Made by a program: the position numbers and the translations under genes
The notes under the pieces: model-generated
What the model saw: the letters and a program-made list of their open reading frames with translations, nothing else
The model's database searches: none
Told to the model about the DNA's origin: nothing
Shown here: piece by piece, positions 7,666 through 16,097 of the stretch
Layout: every line of letters starts with the position of its first letter
How positions within the stretch are numbered: the first letter of the stretch is position 1
Source: an uncultured Lachnospiraceae bacterium
GTDB lineage: Bacteria; Bacillota; Clostridia; Lachnospirales; Lachnospiraceae
DNA: 27,689 nt
Direction of reading: 5' to 3'
NCBI GenBank assembly: GCA_949051815.1
Contig: CARQVR010000043.1
Location: 1-27,689, forward strand

Positions 7666-8634
7666 TTATTTTTTCTTCTTGAACTCCTCAAAGAAGGAAG
7701 TAGGATTCACGTCCGCATAGCACTGGGAACACATACCCTCGATCACCGCACCGTTGTTGATCTGCACGGATTTGGACTTGATGTTGCCCATCACGATAGC
7801 CGTGGTATCCAGAATAACCGGACCCTGCACGTCGATATCACCCTTGACAGCGCCTGCAACTACCGCGCTGGTAGCCACAATATTGCCGATCACAACGGAA
7901 CTCTGTCCGATTTTCACGCTGCCCTGACTGTTCACCTCGCCGGTAATCTTCGCGCCCTCTGCATAAATCTCGGCAGCCTTGGAATTACCCTGAATCGTAC
8001 CTGTGATGTTCAGTTTGCCCAGAATGTCGAGGTTACCGTTTACGGTACCGATCAGTTCCATAGAGCCTTCTGATACAATATCACCCGTTATCGTCATACC
8101 TTCCGTTACAACTGCCGTCTCGTCCACTGCCACACGATTTGCCTGCACTTCCATAGTCTTTCCCTTTCCTCCGCTCGTCTCATCATTCTCTTCCACAGGC
8201 GCTTCCGCCTCTGTTAAAATTTCTTCTTCCATTACAGGTTCTGCCTCCTCTTCTTCAATTACTGCCTCCACGGCAGCCGGCTCTTCTGCCACAACCGGCG
8301 CTTCCTCTGCCGGTTCTTCTGCAACTGCCTCTTCTGCGGCCACTTCCGGCTCCGGAAGCTCTTCCTCCAAAGATTCCCCGACAGGCGCCTCCTCCAATCC
8401 GGAAGAAACTCCGGGCTCAGACACCCCCATCTCCTCTATTTTATCCAGCATTCCACTCAAATCCAGGGATTCGAGCGTTTCATCCGCAGCGGGCGTCTCC
8501 GGCACCTCAGCATCCGCCGATACCTGCTCCCCGGCTTGTCCCTCTGCCGCCAGAGCCGCTTCCAGCTCCTCCTCCGGCATCAGTTCATTGACTGCCTGGG
8601 ATAAGTCGTCCTTCAAATCCGAAAAAAATCCCAT
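7666..8634 (-). CDS. Bactofilin / polymer-forming cytoskeletal protein with long acidic N-terminal region
   Basis: Bactofilins self-assemble into membrane-associated filaments that scaffold cell-wall enzymes. The C-terminal half (about residues 160-300) is the bactofilin beta-helix. It shows repeating short turns such as GDIVSEGSMELIGTVNGNL and GEVNSQGSVKIG with regular hydrophobic spacing. The end is lysine-rich. The first about 155 residues begin MGFFSDLKDDLSQAVNELM and continue as a low-complexity Glu/Ala/Pro/Val-rich stretch, probably disordered. This extension makes the protein (322 aa) much longer than minimal bactofilins. It is 18 nt downstream of a membrane-anchored deacetylase gene, suggesting joint action on the cell wall. 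Start ATG at 8634. Confidence 0.85.
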   Translation of the reverse strand: MGFFSDLKDDLSQAVNELMPEEELEAALAAEGQAGEQVSADAEVPETPAADETLESLDLSGMLDKIEEMGVSEPGVSSGLEEAPVGESLEEELPEPEVAAEEAVAEEPAEEAPVVAEEPAAVEAVIEEEEAEPVMEEEILTEAEAPVEENDETSGGKGKTMEVQANRVAVDETAVVTEGMTITGDIVSEGSMELIGTVNGNLDILGKLNITGTIQGNSKAAEIYAEGAKITGEVNSQGSVKIGQSSVVIGNIVATSAVVAGAVKGDIDVQGPVILDTTAIVMGNIKSKSVQINNGAVIEGMCSQCYADVNPTSFFEEFKKKK

Positions 8635-8652
8635 TCCCTAATCCTCCATTCT

Positions 8653-9576
8653 TTAATCGTTGCTTATATGATGAATCGCCTCCGTATCATCTGTGATCGG
8701 AACGATCTTCGTATCCTCCATCGCCTGGATCTGCTCGATCAGTTTCGGAAGCGCCTCCACCGTCGAATCCTTGTCGGACGCATCATGCAGCAATATAATC
8801 GCCTCATGAAACTCCCGCAGTCTGGCCGTCGAATTTCTGACAATGGCCTCCGGACTGATGTAGGCTGACGACGCGTCTCCCGAAGACACATTCCAGTCGT
8901 AATAGCTCATGTCCTGCTCTTCCAGATAAGCAATCAGCTCATGCATGTCCACCCGGCTCACCGTATTGCTGCTGCCTCCCGGGAATCTGCAATACCTGCA
9001 CCAGACGCCCGTCGTGTCATAGAGAAACTCCTGCAGCTTCGTCAGATCCTCCACATAGCTTTCCTTTGACTGGTAGATCTCATTATACTTGTGGCTGTAG
9101 GAATGCATCGCCAGTGTATGCCCTTCCTCCACAATCCTTTTATATAACGGCTGATATCTTTCTTCCTCTTTCCCGACCACAAAAAAAGTCGCCTTCACAT
9201 CATACTCTGCCAGAATATCCAGTATCTCACCGGTATTGCTGCTTGGCCCGTCGTCAAAAGTAAGGTACACCTTTCTGATGCCGTCCTCCGTTTCGGAAAC
9301 CGCGCTGTCCGGACCGGACGCATCGCGCCGGAACTCATTCACGCCGGAAGCCGTATACAGATCCCCGCCCGACTCCTCTGCGCCGGAGGCCTGTCCCATC
9401 GCCATCGCGGGCGCCGCCTGCTCACGAAGAGCGCGCAGCTCACGCTTCGCCTCATAGAGATTCACGCCAAGAACCACACACAGGATCATCAGTATCAGTA
9501 TCGTGGAAAGCGGAATAATAACGAGCAGCCGCTTCATCAGTTGAAAATGTGCATCCTGCTCCGCATCCATCTTCAC
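8653..9576 (-). CDS. Membrane-anchored polysaccharide (peptidoglycan/chitooligosaccharide) deacetylase, NodB type
   Basis: Carbohydrate esterase family 4 enzyme acting outside the membrane, removing N-acetyl groups from cell-wall glycans. One membrane anchor lies near residues 16-38 (LLVIIPLSTILILMILCVVL); a linker follows to about residue 100. The NodB domain then carries LTFDDGPSS (motif 1, catalytic and metal Asp), HSYSH (the HxxxH metal motif), RFPGGSSN (motif 3), DWNVSSGD (motif 4) and ILLHDASD (motif 5). All catalytic motifs are present. 307 aa. It is the first gene of a run leading into the bactofilin and pyrH. Exact substrate (N-acetylglucosamine or muramic delta-lactam type) cannot be told from motifs alone. 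Confidence 0.9.
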   Translation of the reverse strand: MKMDAEQDAHFQLMKRLLVIIPLSTILILMILCVVLGVNLYEAKRELRALREQAAPAMAMGQASGAEESGGDLYTASGVNEFRRDASGPDSAVSETEDGIRKVYLTFDDGPSSNTGEILDILAEYDVKATFFVVGKEEERYQPLYKRIVEEGHTLAMHSYSHKYNEIYQSKESYVEDLTKLQEFLYDTTGVWCRYCRFPGGSSNTVSRVDMHELIAYLEEQDMSYYDWNVSSGDASSAYISPEAIVRNSTARLREFHEAIILLHDASDKDSTVEALPKLIEQIQAMEDTKIVPITDDTEAIHHISND

Positions 9577-9701
9577 CGGCTCCTTTGTACTCTCTTATCC
9601 CACATTCTCTTATACTATATCACAATTGAGAGATAACGAAAAGAAAATTTATGAAAAAAGGCATAAGAAAATTTCGCCAGATTTCCACACCGGAAAGAGA
9701 G

Positions 9702-9745
9702 CAAAAAAAGAACCGGCGTCTCTTCCCGAAACACCGGCCTTTTTC
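9702..9745 (-). terminator. Terminator after the sugar-binding lipoprotein gene
   Basis: On the minus strand CCGGTGT (9737-9731) and ACGCCGG (9719-9713) pair with one G-U around an 11-nt loop. TTC and a run of seven T follow. It lies three nt after the stop codon of the 9748-10719 gene, ending the chemoreceptor/binding-protein operon. Confidence 0.75.
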
Positions 9746-9747
9746 AG

Positions 9748-10719
9748 TCAATACTGCGACACGTTTGTGCTGTCCACTTTATCAAAGGGAACCCATACAT
9801 ATTTCCCGTCCTCACTGACACCCTCCAGCGAATCCACCGATTCCCCCTGCGCAAACCGGATCGCCGCCTTCACCGCCGCTTCTCCCTGACCGGCTCCGGA
9901 CTGACATACGGTAAAAGCCATATCCCCGCTTTCAATCGCGGCGCATCCGTCCGCAGTCGCGTCCACACCCAGCACCGGCAGAGTGCTCAGATCAATACCG
10001 GCCTCCTTGCACGCCTCGATTACGCCTAGCGCCATGGAGTCGTTTTCACAGAGCACGCAGTCCACCGGGGAGCCTGTTCTCAAAAATGTCTCGAACAGAT
10101 GCTTCGCCAGTTCCTGATCCCAGTCTCCGAAATCCTCAAACACATAGTTGATTTTCTTTCCGCTATTCTCCAGCGTCCGCTTCACGCCATTGGTTCTCCC
10201 GTTCGTGGCAGAGTGTTCTCTTTCCCCCTTGATCAGTACCACGTTGATCTCCTGATTGCCCGCCAGCCTGTCCAGCACATATTCCGCCTGATACTGCCCG
10301 GCCACAAATTCATCGGATCCGGCATAGAGGTATTTGCCCTCCTTCAACTGCTTTTCATCCGGACAACTGTTGATAAAGACAATCGGGATGTCGCCCGCGC
10401 TCGCTTTCAGCTCCACGACCGTCTCAATAGACACCGGACTGCAAAGAATCACATTGCAGCCTTCCTGCTTCGCGGATTTCAGGTAATTCACCTGATTCTC
10501 TATCGATCCTTCCGCATCCTTATATTCAAACTGTACCCCCTCCGCCTCTGCGGTTTCCCTCGCCGCCGCCACAAGCGTCTCGCGGAAACTGTCCGTCTGG
10601 TTCAGGACAAGAAGCATTTTTACGTCTTTACCGGAAGCAGCGCCGCCGCTCCCACAACCGGTAAACGCCAGTATCCCGAGCATCATTACGCCTAACAGTA
10701 TTCCCGGTTTTTTTCTCAT
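9748..10719 (-). CDS. Substrate-binding lipoprotein (RbsB/Peripla_BP_4 type)
   Basis: Type 1 periplasmic-binding-fold protein anchored as a lipoprotein on the outer face of the membrane. The signal peptide ends in the lipobox LAFTGC (Cys near residue 22), then a Gly/Ser linker. The mature part shows the ribose/galactose-type pattern: KMLLVLNQTDSFRETLVAAA, repeated Rossmann-like segments (NVILCSPVS, VVFINSCPDE), CVLCENDSMALGVIEAC and VLGVDATADGCAAIESG. 323 aa, complete. Its ATG overlaps the stop of the chemoreceptor gene (ATGA), implying translational coupling. No ABC ATPase or permease genes are adjacent, so it may serve ligand sensing rather than uptake. The ligand is likely a sugar or related small molecule, not proven. 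Confidence 0.88.
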   Translation of the reverse strand: MRKKPGILLGVMMLGILAFTGCGSGGAASGKDVKMLLVLNQTDSFRETLVAAARETAEAEGVQFEYKDAEGSIENQVNYLKSAKQEGCNVILCSPVSIETVVELKASAGDIPIVFINSCPDEKQLKEGKYLYAGSDEFVAGQYQAEYVLDRLAGNQEINVVLIKGEREHSATNGRTNGVKRTLENSGKKINYVFEDFGDWDQELAKHLFETFLRTGSPVDCVLCENDSMALGVIEACKEAGIDLSTLPVLGVDATADGCAAIESGDMAFTVCQSGAGQGEAAVKAAIRFAQGESVDSLEGVSEDGKYVWVPFDKVDSTNVSQY

Positions 10720-12719
10720 ACGCTATCCTCCCCGTCCACTTTGAACATGTTCACCTGATCTGCCAGCTCTACCGCCGACTCCGTCAGCTCTTTCGCTCCT
10801 TCCGCAACCGTCTCGCTGTTTTCCGTGATGCTGTGCGCCTGCTCTACCATCGTAGTCGATGTGGCAAGAATCTCCTCGGAACTTGCCGCCTGCTCCTCCG
10901 AGATAGCGGCCACATTGACCGCTACGTTATCTACCTGCTCCACCTTTTCGATCATCTGCTGTACCAGCCGGTTGACTTCGTCAATATTGCCGAAGATCAT
11001 GTCAAAAGTCTGCAATGCGTCCTTCACCAGCTCGCCGCTGCTCTGGATGCTGTTTACGCTGTCATCCGCCTGACTGACCGCGTCCTTCACGAGAACGTTG
11101 ATCTCAGAGATCAGACTCTCTATATTATGTACGGAATCCGAACTGGTCTGTGCAAGCTTTCCGATCTCCGTCGCGACTACCGCAAACCCTCTTCCTGCCT
11201 CCCCTGCTCTTGCCGCCTCTATCGAAGCGTTTAACGACAGGAGATTCGTCTCGTCCGCTATATCGCTGATCACACCTGTAATCTTCGTGATTTCCACAGA
11301 TGCGTTTCCTACTTTGTCAATCGCCTGCTGCAGCTTCCTCATGGATTCATTGATACTCTGCATCGCGATACCGACATTCTGCATGTCCGCTTTTCCCTGA
11401 CGGGAAACCTCCACCGTCTCCCTCACCTTGTGGTCTACCTGCTTCCCGTCGTCTCTCGTATTCGCAGCGACCGCCGCAAGCGTGGTGGCGTTATCCGCTA
11501 TCTCGTTTACCGATACGGAGAGCTGTTCTACCGTGTTGTTCAGCTCCTGCATCGAATCGCTCTGTAATCTGGACGCGTCATACATGTCGCCGGAAACGAT
11601 GTTGCTGTTGTCCGCCTGCACATGGAGCTTGTCAGACACCCCGTGAATGGATAAAATCATACTGCGCATGGACTGGATAAACCGTTCCACGCCACGGCTC
11701 ATAACGCCGATTTCATCGTTGCTCTTCGTTGTCACATGGACCGTAAAATCACCGTCGGTCATAGCTGTAATGATTCTTGTCAGCTCCTTGACCGGCCGGA
11801 TCACGACCTGAACGACGCGCTCGATCAAAACGGCAAGCAAGAGCAGAGACACCAGACCAATCGCAACCATAAGGATCCTTACGCCGTCGATATCCGCATA
11901 AATCGTTTTCGTCGGAATATAGGATACCAGAATCCAGTCCGTTCCTGCTATTTCCGTAAACGCCGTCATCCTGTCATCTATTTCCGCCATCTGGTAGTCG
12001 CGCTGTCCCAGCTTTTCACCTACATCCCGCATGAACGCATCGCCGGAATCAGCAAGTCTCGTGGAAATCAGACCGTTATCCCGATGGGCCAGAATCGTGC
12101 CGTCCTTGGAGTTGACCAGAAACGCCTGCGCGTCCTCCATCTCGATATAGCTGTTTACAATAATACTGATGCGCTGCAAGGACAGATCCGCTGAAATGAC
12201 CTTCAAAACATCGGAACCGTCATCCAAAATGCCGCTGGCGCTGACGAGCGCTTCCCCATTCTCATCCGTATACGCATCTGTAAACGCCATATTCAGTCTT
12301 GTCATGCCTTCCCGGTACCAGACGGACTGTAACAGATTGTTCTCCGTCTTGTCGGACTCCGACGCCTTCATAAGCTTTCCGTCCGCCCCCGCCACATACA
12401 GCCCGTTCGGATAATTATCATTAAATTGGTAATAGCTGTCCAGTATGTGCTGCAAAGCCTCCTCGTCAGGCTGCGTCCCCTCTATCGCCCGCTTTACGGT
12501 CTGGAACGCGGACAGATTCTCATTCAGCCACGACTCAATCTCGTTCGCCTGATTTGCAATCGACGAGCTTAAAAGATTCTGCGAGTATTCCGTAATGATA
12601 TTCTTGGAAATCAAATAGGAAGTCGTCGCAATCGCCAGCACCATGACCGCGGCCACCGGCAGAATCGTCGCTAACAGCTTCGTCTTAATAGAGCGCATCT
12701 TCTTCGTCTTTTTTTCCAT
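10716..12719 (-). CDS. Methyl-accepting chemotaxis protein with extracellular Cache-type sensor
   Basis: Transmembrane chemoreceptor that controls the CheA kinase. First membrane segment near residues 12-33 (LLATILPVAAVMVLAIATTSYL). An extracellular region of about 245 aa follows with a dCache-like pattern (YPNGLYVAGADGKLM, LVSASGILDDGS, AFLVNSKDGTILAHRD). Second membrane segment near 280-303, then a HAMP linker and a long signalling coiled coil. The highly conserved hairpin tip is seen as DETNLLSLNASIEAARAGE with GRGFAVVATEI following. No CheR-tethering pentapeptide is seen. 667 aa, complete. It is the first gene of a two-gene operon with the binding lipoprotein, so the receptor may read that protein, its own Cache ligand, or both. 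Confidence 0.93.
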   Translation of the reverse strand: MEKKTKKMRSIKTKLLATILPVAAVMVLAIATTSYLISKNIITEYSQNLLSSSIANQANEIESWLNENLSAFQTVKRAIEGTQPDEEALQHILDSYYQFNDNYPNGLYVAGADGKLMKASESDKTENNLLQSVWYREGMTRLNMAFTDAYTDENGEALVSASGILDDGSDVLKVISADLSLQRISIIVNSYIEMEDAQAFLVNSKDGTILAHRDNGLISTRLADSGDAFMRDVGEKLGQRDYQMAEIDDRMTAFTEIAGTDWILVSYIPTKTIYADIDGVRILMVAIGLVSLLLLAVLIERVVQVVIRPVKELTRIITAMTDGDFTVHVTTKSNDEIGVMSRGVERFIQSMRSMILSIHGVSDKLHVQADNSNIVSGDMYDASRLQSDSMQELNNTVEQLSVSVNEIADNATTLAAVAANTRDDGKQVDHKVRETVEVSRQGKADMQNVGIAMQSINESMRKLQQAIDKVGNASVEITKITGVISDIADETNLLSLNASIEAARAGEAGRGFAVVATEIGKLAQTSSDSVHNIESLISEINVLVKDAVSQADDSVNSIQSSGELVKDALQTFDMIFGNIDEVNRLVQQMIEKVEQVDNVAVNVAAISEEQAASSEEILATSTTMVEQAHSITENSETVAEGAKELTESAVELADQVNMFKVDGEDSV

Positions 12720-12830
12720 TCTCCATTCTTCCTCTTCTATCTGTTGGATGGCATCATCCGCTTACAATAGTGTTATATCTAACATAACATGGAATGAAGA
12801 ATTTATCCATTTCTTTTATGATACATTTTT

Positions 12831-13568
12831 TCAAATATCCCTGAGACTATCTCTCATCTCCTTTTTCTTCCTTAACGCTTTTTGAATGATCTCATCCACA
12901 TTACTTTCCTTTACTATTTCCCCGTCGTATTTTTGAACCTGAAGCGCTGCCTGTTTTGATAATGCCTCTTCACGTTCCTGTTCCACAAATAATTCTTTTA
13001 GATTTTCTGAATCTAAAGCAGCTTTCAAAACCTGTATTGCATATTCGGAAATATGGTCCCACCCGCCATACAGATTTCTTACTGCGCAATCAATCTGCTG
13101 GTAACTTAAAGGCTCTCCCATTCTTTTCTGTTCACTCAGAATACCAATAATATCAGACAAATCTTTCTTATAACGTCTCCCTGACATTAATTTCATGGCA
13201 ACAAGATATTCTGCACTAATTGTCCTGATATTCAACACATTAGAACAGGTACGGTAATACTTAGAGTATTGCGATAATTCAGGACTATAAGAACTCGTAT
13301 TCTTAAAGTCCGCATTCAGCCAGCCATTTGGCAAACCGAGCCGGTCTCCTACTGCATTAACTGCCTCCTTCATGGCTGATGATGCTGTTATGACTGCATC
13401 TATATCATAGGTCATTTCACGAAATCCATAATTGGCAAGGATTGCCGCGCCTCCAACTAACACAATCTCAGCAGGCGTATTTTTTCCATTTCTCTTCCGA
13501 AACTCTTTTGCCAGTTCCTTCAAATAATAATCCAGATTTTCTTTGGTAAAACCTTTCTCAACAGACAT
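12831..13568 (-). CDS. Nucleotidyltransferase of the AbiEii/DUF6036 type, putative toxin
   Basis: 245-aa protein with a minimal nucleotidyltransferase core: VLVGGAAILANYGF followed by MTYDIDAVI (G-G and the D-x-D catalytic pair) near residues 38-62. The family includes toxins that transfer nucleotides to tRNA or other targets (AbiEii, MenT). Further on, RTISAEYLVAMKLMSGRRYKKDLSDI matches the conserved Lys/Asp part of this fold. The C-terminal third is rich in charged helices. It overlaps the upstream XRE regulator gene by 11 nt, the antitoxin-then-toxin order usual for such pairs. GC content is lower than in the core operons, so it was probably acquired. Function as a toxin is inferred from fold and layout. 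Confidence 0.72.
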   Translation of the reverse strand: MSVEKGFTKENLDYYLKELAKEFRKRNGKNTPAEIVLVGGAAILANYGFREMTYDIDAVITASSAMKEAVNAVGDRLGLPNGWLNADFKNTSSYSPELSQYSKYYRTCSNVLNIRTISAEYLVAMKLMSGRRYKKDLSDIIGILSEQKRMGEPLSYQQIDCAVRNLYGGWDHISEYAIQVLKAALDSENLKELFVEQEREEALSKQAALQVQKYDGEIVKESNVDEIIQKALRKKKEMRDSLRDI

Positions 13569-14160
13569 TCCTTATCTCACTTTCTATAATATTAAACCTC
13601 AGAAATTCGGGAATCGCTTCTTTTAAACATTGTTCTTTCCTGTCAAGGGAACCATCCAATTTTGCAGCAAGAACAACATCCCTCGGATATAATGGTTCCG
13701 GCAGCGTACAATTCCTTATATCTTCATAATCATTGCACAAGGGGAGTCCATTTTCCCTGCTCAAGTAATCTACCATAGCCAGAAGATAAAAACTTTCCCG
13801 ATACCATTGCCGTTCCCAATAAGTCCTTATTAGATTTTCTTTTAAAATATCAATGATAAAGTCAATATCCCCTTTATCCTTCACTAAATGGCAGATATTA
13901 CTTTTATATATTTCAAAATCTATTAAATTTGGAGCATTTTCATCTTCTCTAAAGCATTCTGTCAGAAGTGCTTCCATTGTCACATGAAGCGTCCTTGCTA
14001 ATTTATATATTGTTTCTGCCGTACATTTTTCAATCCTGGTTTTTCCTTTCACAATATCTGACAATGTAGTATATGGTACATGACTTTCCTTAGCGCACTG
14101 ATAAACAGAAAGCTGCTTTTCCCTTAACAAACTCATCAATTCCATTTCCCTATTCTCCAT
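13558..14160 (-). CDS. XRE-family regulator, probable antitoxin of the nucleotidyltransferase pair
   Basis: N-terminal Cro/CI-type helix-turn-helix (about residues 15-70: LSVYQCAKESHVPYTTLSDI with the recognition part following), then a C-terminal domain of about 130 aa of unknown fold. The frame is open back to 14286, but a near-perfect promoter (14183-14211) lies inside that extension, so translation must start after it. The ATG at 14160 has no clear Shine-Dalgarno; the ATG at 14145 has GGAG 9 nt upstream and may be the true start. The downstream overlapping nucleotidyltransferase gene suggests a repressor/antitoxin that controls its own operon. Confidence 0.7.
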   Translation of the reverse strand: MENREMELMSLLREKQLSVYQCAKESHVPYTTLSDIVKGKTRIEKCTAETIYKLARTLHVTMEALLTECFREDENAPNLIDFEIYKSNICHLVKDKGDIDFIIDILKENLIRTYWERQWYRESFYLLAMVDYLSRENGLPLCNDYEDIRNCTLPEPLYPRDVVLAAKLDGSLDRKEQCLKEAIPEFLRFNIIESEIRNVC

Positions 14161-14182
14161 TTTATGAATTGTTTTTTCACTG

Positions 14183-14211
14183 ATTATAACGGTATATCGT
14201 AATAGTGTCAA
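14183..14211 (-). promoter_or_regulatory. Near-consensus sigma-A promoter of the XRE/nucleotidyltransferase pair
   Basis: On the minus strand TTGACA (14211-14206), a 17-nt spacer and TATAAT (14188-14183) match both consensus boxes exactly. Transcription would start near 14176, leaving a leader of about 15 nt before the ATG at 14160. Confidence 0.85.
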
Positions 14212-14240
14212 GAAATGAAAGTTCTGGCATATAATAGAAA

Positions 14241-14283
14241 AACCCCCTGTAAATAGCATTTTCACACCACTTACAAGGGGGTT
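14241..14283 (-). terminator. Hairpin with T-run, likely terminator downstream of the integrase
   Basis: AACCCCCTGTAA (14241-14252) and TTACAAGGGGGTT (14271-14283) are inverted repeats with a one-base bulge. Read on the minus strand the stem ends in GGGGGTTTTTC, fitting a Rho-independent terminator for minus-strand transcription from the integrase. It shields the toxin-antitoxin promoter from read-through. Confidence 0.6.
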
Positions 14284-14420
14284 CATTATAAAAGTAGATT
14301 ACATGCCCATCTGCTTTGCGAAGTATGAGCACTATTCCTGCTCTACTTACAAGAAAAAGCCCGTTTTTTAAACATTTCCCCTATCTGAAACACTGTATGC
14401 TTATTATTTTAATGACAAAA

Positions 14421-14441
14421 TTACTCAATTTTCCTGAGTAA
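14421..14441. repeat. Short inverted repeat just after the integrase stop
   Basis: TTACTCA (14421-14427), a 7-nt loop and TGAGTAA (14435-14441) form a perfect small stem 10 nt beyond the integrase stop codon. There is no strong T-run. It could be a weak transcript-end hairpin or part of the element end where the integrase binds; the sequence does not decide between them. Confidence 0.35.
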
Positions 14442-14450
14442 AGCACCCTC

Positions 14451-15713
14451 TTATATAATACCCAGAAGACTCTCATACTCAGTTACTTCCTTATTAAGTG
14501 TATTTCCGTTTTGCAGAAAATCCCCTACGCATAATGCTTCTTTCATCTTGATGTCATCCAAGACATGCGTATAAGAAACCGTTGTGTTGTAGTTTGCGTG
14601 TCCCATGATCTCCTGCACCGTCCTGGGTGTCATTCCCTTTTCAAAACATCTGGTTGCAAAAGTATGACGTAAAGCGTGTGGGTGAATCCGCTCAAAGGTT
14701 TTCGGTGCAGTAGTCCCATACAGCGCCTCCATACGGTACATATCATTGATCTGCCCCGTTATGCACCTCATATCACTTTCAACCGCGTAACGCCCGATCG
14801 GTGATCCTCTGGATGTCAGGAACACTAAATTTCCAAACTCTTCCGGCAACCGCCAGCGTTCACCTAACTCCTCCCGCCTTGCTTTGATTTTTTCCATCTG
14901 TTTTTCAAGGATACTCTGTGTTTCCCCAAAGAACGGTATTTTTCTGACAGAATTTTCTGTCTTTGGTGAAGTCATTCGCAGTGTCTTTTTCCCATCCGCA
15001 TAGTCATAAGACAATGTCCGCTTCACATAGATGAATTTGCCGGCAAAATCTATGTCCTCCCACCGAAGTCCACCAATTTCGCCTACCCGCATACCAGTGA
15101 GCAGCATGAACTTGTACATTTCCTCATACCAACTCTTTGTCCGCTCCAGATACTTCAGAAAAATCTCCTGTTCTTCCACAGAAAGCACTCTGCGCTCGAC
15201 TTTCTCGCACTTTGGTACAATCACACCTACCACCGGGTTTATACTCATCAAACCGTTTGCAATGGCAGCTTCGATACAGTTCTGTAAAATTCCTGTTGCT
15301 TCCCTTACGGACTTGGTGGATCTTCCGGTTTCCAGCATATCCGCTATCGCCGTCTGCACATGAAGTTGTCTGATATCCGCCAACGGTTTCGAGCCAATGC
15401 GCACCCCGTAATAGTTCAAAAATCTCCGTTTGTATGAAGGTGATCCTCCATTTTTCAAGGTTGGCGCCTTGTACTTAGAATACCATTCTTCAAACCACTC
15501 GCTCAGGGTAACCTTTTTGCCATCCATATCCGGCATTAAATTACTCCTCTTGGCTTCATCTATGGCTATAGCCAGATTCTTTTTCAGTTCTTTCAACTTC
15601 CAGTCGTAAAGAACAATCGCCTTTCCTTCCACCTGGGCCCTGCCCATATACCTTCCATCTGGTCTTTGGGTCAATCCCCTGCCTAACTCTTTGCCATTTA
15701 AGTTTTTACCCAT
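14451..15713 (-). CDS. int: Tyrosine integrase, Tn916/Tn1549 type
   Basis: Site-specific recombinase that inserts and excises the mobile element. The N-terminal arm-binding part begins GKELGRGLTQRPDGRY, as in conjugative-transposon integrases; a core-binding domain follows (about residues 65-165). The catalytic domain holds the Arg in TGMRVGEIGGLRWEDI, a Lys in the beta-hairpin, HPHALRHTFATR (H-x-x-R), GHANYNTT and the nucleophile Tyr in VSYTHV. All catalytic residues are present. The start at 15713 (MGKNLNG) follows AAAGGATGAGAATT; the frame opens further to 15740. The gene reads outward to an element end, as usual. Excisionase and Tn916-like regulators follow on its upstream side. Confidence 0.93.
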   Translation of the reverse strand: MGKNLNGKELGRGLTQRPDGRYMGRAQVEGKAIVLYDWKLKELKKNLAIAIDEAKRSNLMPDMDGKKVTLSEWFEEWYSKYKAPTLKNGGSPSYKRRFLNYYGVRIGSKPLADIRQLHVQTAIADMLETGRSTKSVREATGILQNCIEAAIANGLMSINPVVGVIVPKCEKVERRVLSVEEQEIFLKYLERTKSWYEEMYKFMLLTGMRVGEIGGLRWEDIDFAGKFIYVKRTLSYDYADGKKTLRMTSPKTENSVRKIPFFGETQSILEKQMEKIKARREELGERWRLPEEFGNLVFLTSRGSPIGRYAVESDMRCITGQINDMYRMEALYGTTAPKTFERIHPHALRHTFATRCFEKGMTPRTVQEIMGHANYNTTVSYTHVLDDIKMKEALCVGDFLQNGNTLNKEVTEYESLLGII

Positions 15714-15800
15714 AATTCTCATCCTTTCGCAGTTGTCCATTCAGATCCCCGAAAAGCTCAAATTATAAGTACACCTTAAAACCAAAGAATATAGATGCCC

Positions 15801-16016
15801 TTATTTCCCCTGTAAATCAGCGTATTTCCCTTTACTAAATTTCACGTCTGAATAAAAATCACTCATGCCGGAATTTTCCTCAAAAGTTTCCAGACTCATA
15901 ATAACCATATCGCCATAGCCGTTCTTCGTAATAAAAACCGGCTCTTTCGTGCTATGGCACAATTCAGACATCTTTGTAGTATCTCTTAGTTCTCTGATCG
16001 GGATTATTCTTGGCAT
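15801..16016 (-). CDS. Phd/YefM-type antitoxin, apparently orphan
   Basis: 71-aa protein beginning MPRIIPIRELRDTTKMSELC and continuing with EPVFITKNGYGDMVIMSLETFEE, the standard Phd/YefM DNA-binding N-terminal pattern. AAAGGAG lies upstream with good spacing. The gene order antitoxin-toxin would place a RelE/Doc-type toxin downstream, but only about 60 nt separate it from the integrase start, so no toxin is present. It may act as a regulator of the integrase/excisionase region or as a leftover. Confidence 0.82.
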   Translation of the reverse strand: MPRIIPIRELRDTTKMSELCHSTKEPVFITKNGYGDMVIMSLETFEENSGMSDFYSDVKFSKGKYADLQGK

Positions 16017-16097
16017 CTTCTCATCTCCTTTATCTTAAGTGTAGCATAATAATGTCGCGCTTTCAAGGATTATTTACACAAATTCACACCTTTTTTA

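Noticed and set aside
8003..8641. 212-codon plus-strand open frame opposite the bactofilin gene
   Set aside because: Ser/Ala/Thr-rich low-complexity product. It is the antisense reading of the Glu/Ala-rich N-terminal region of the bactofilin gene, with no ribosome site.
14161..14286. 42-codon N-terminal extension of the XRE regulator
   Set aside because: A consensus promoter (14183-14211) and a terminator hairpin (14241-14283) lie inside it, so it cannot be translated from that promoter.
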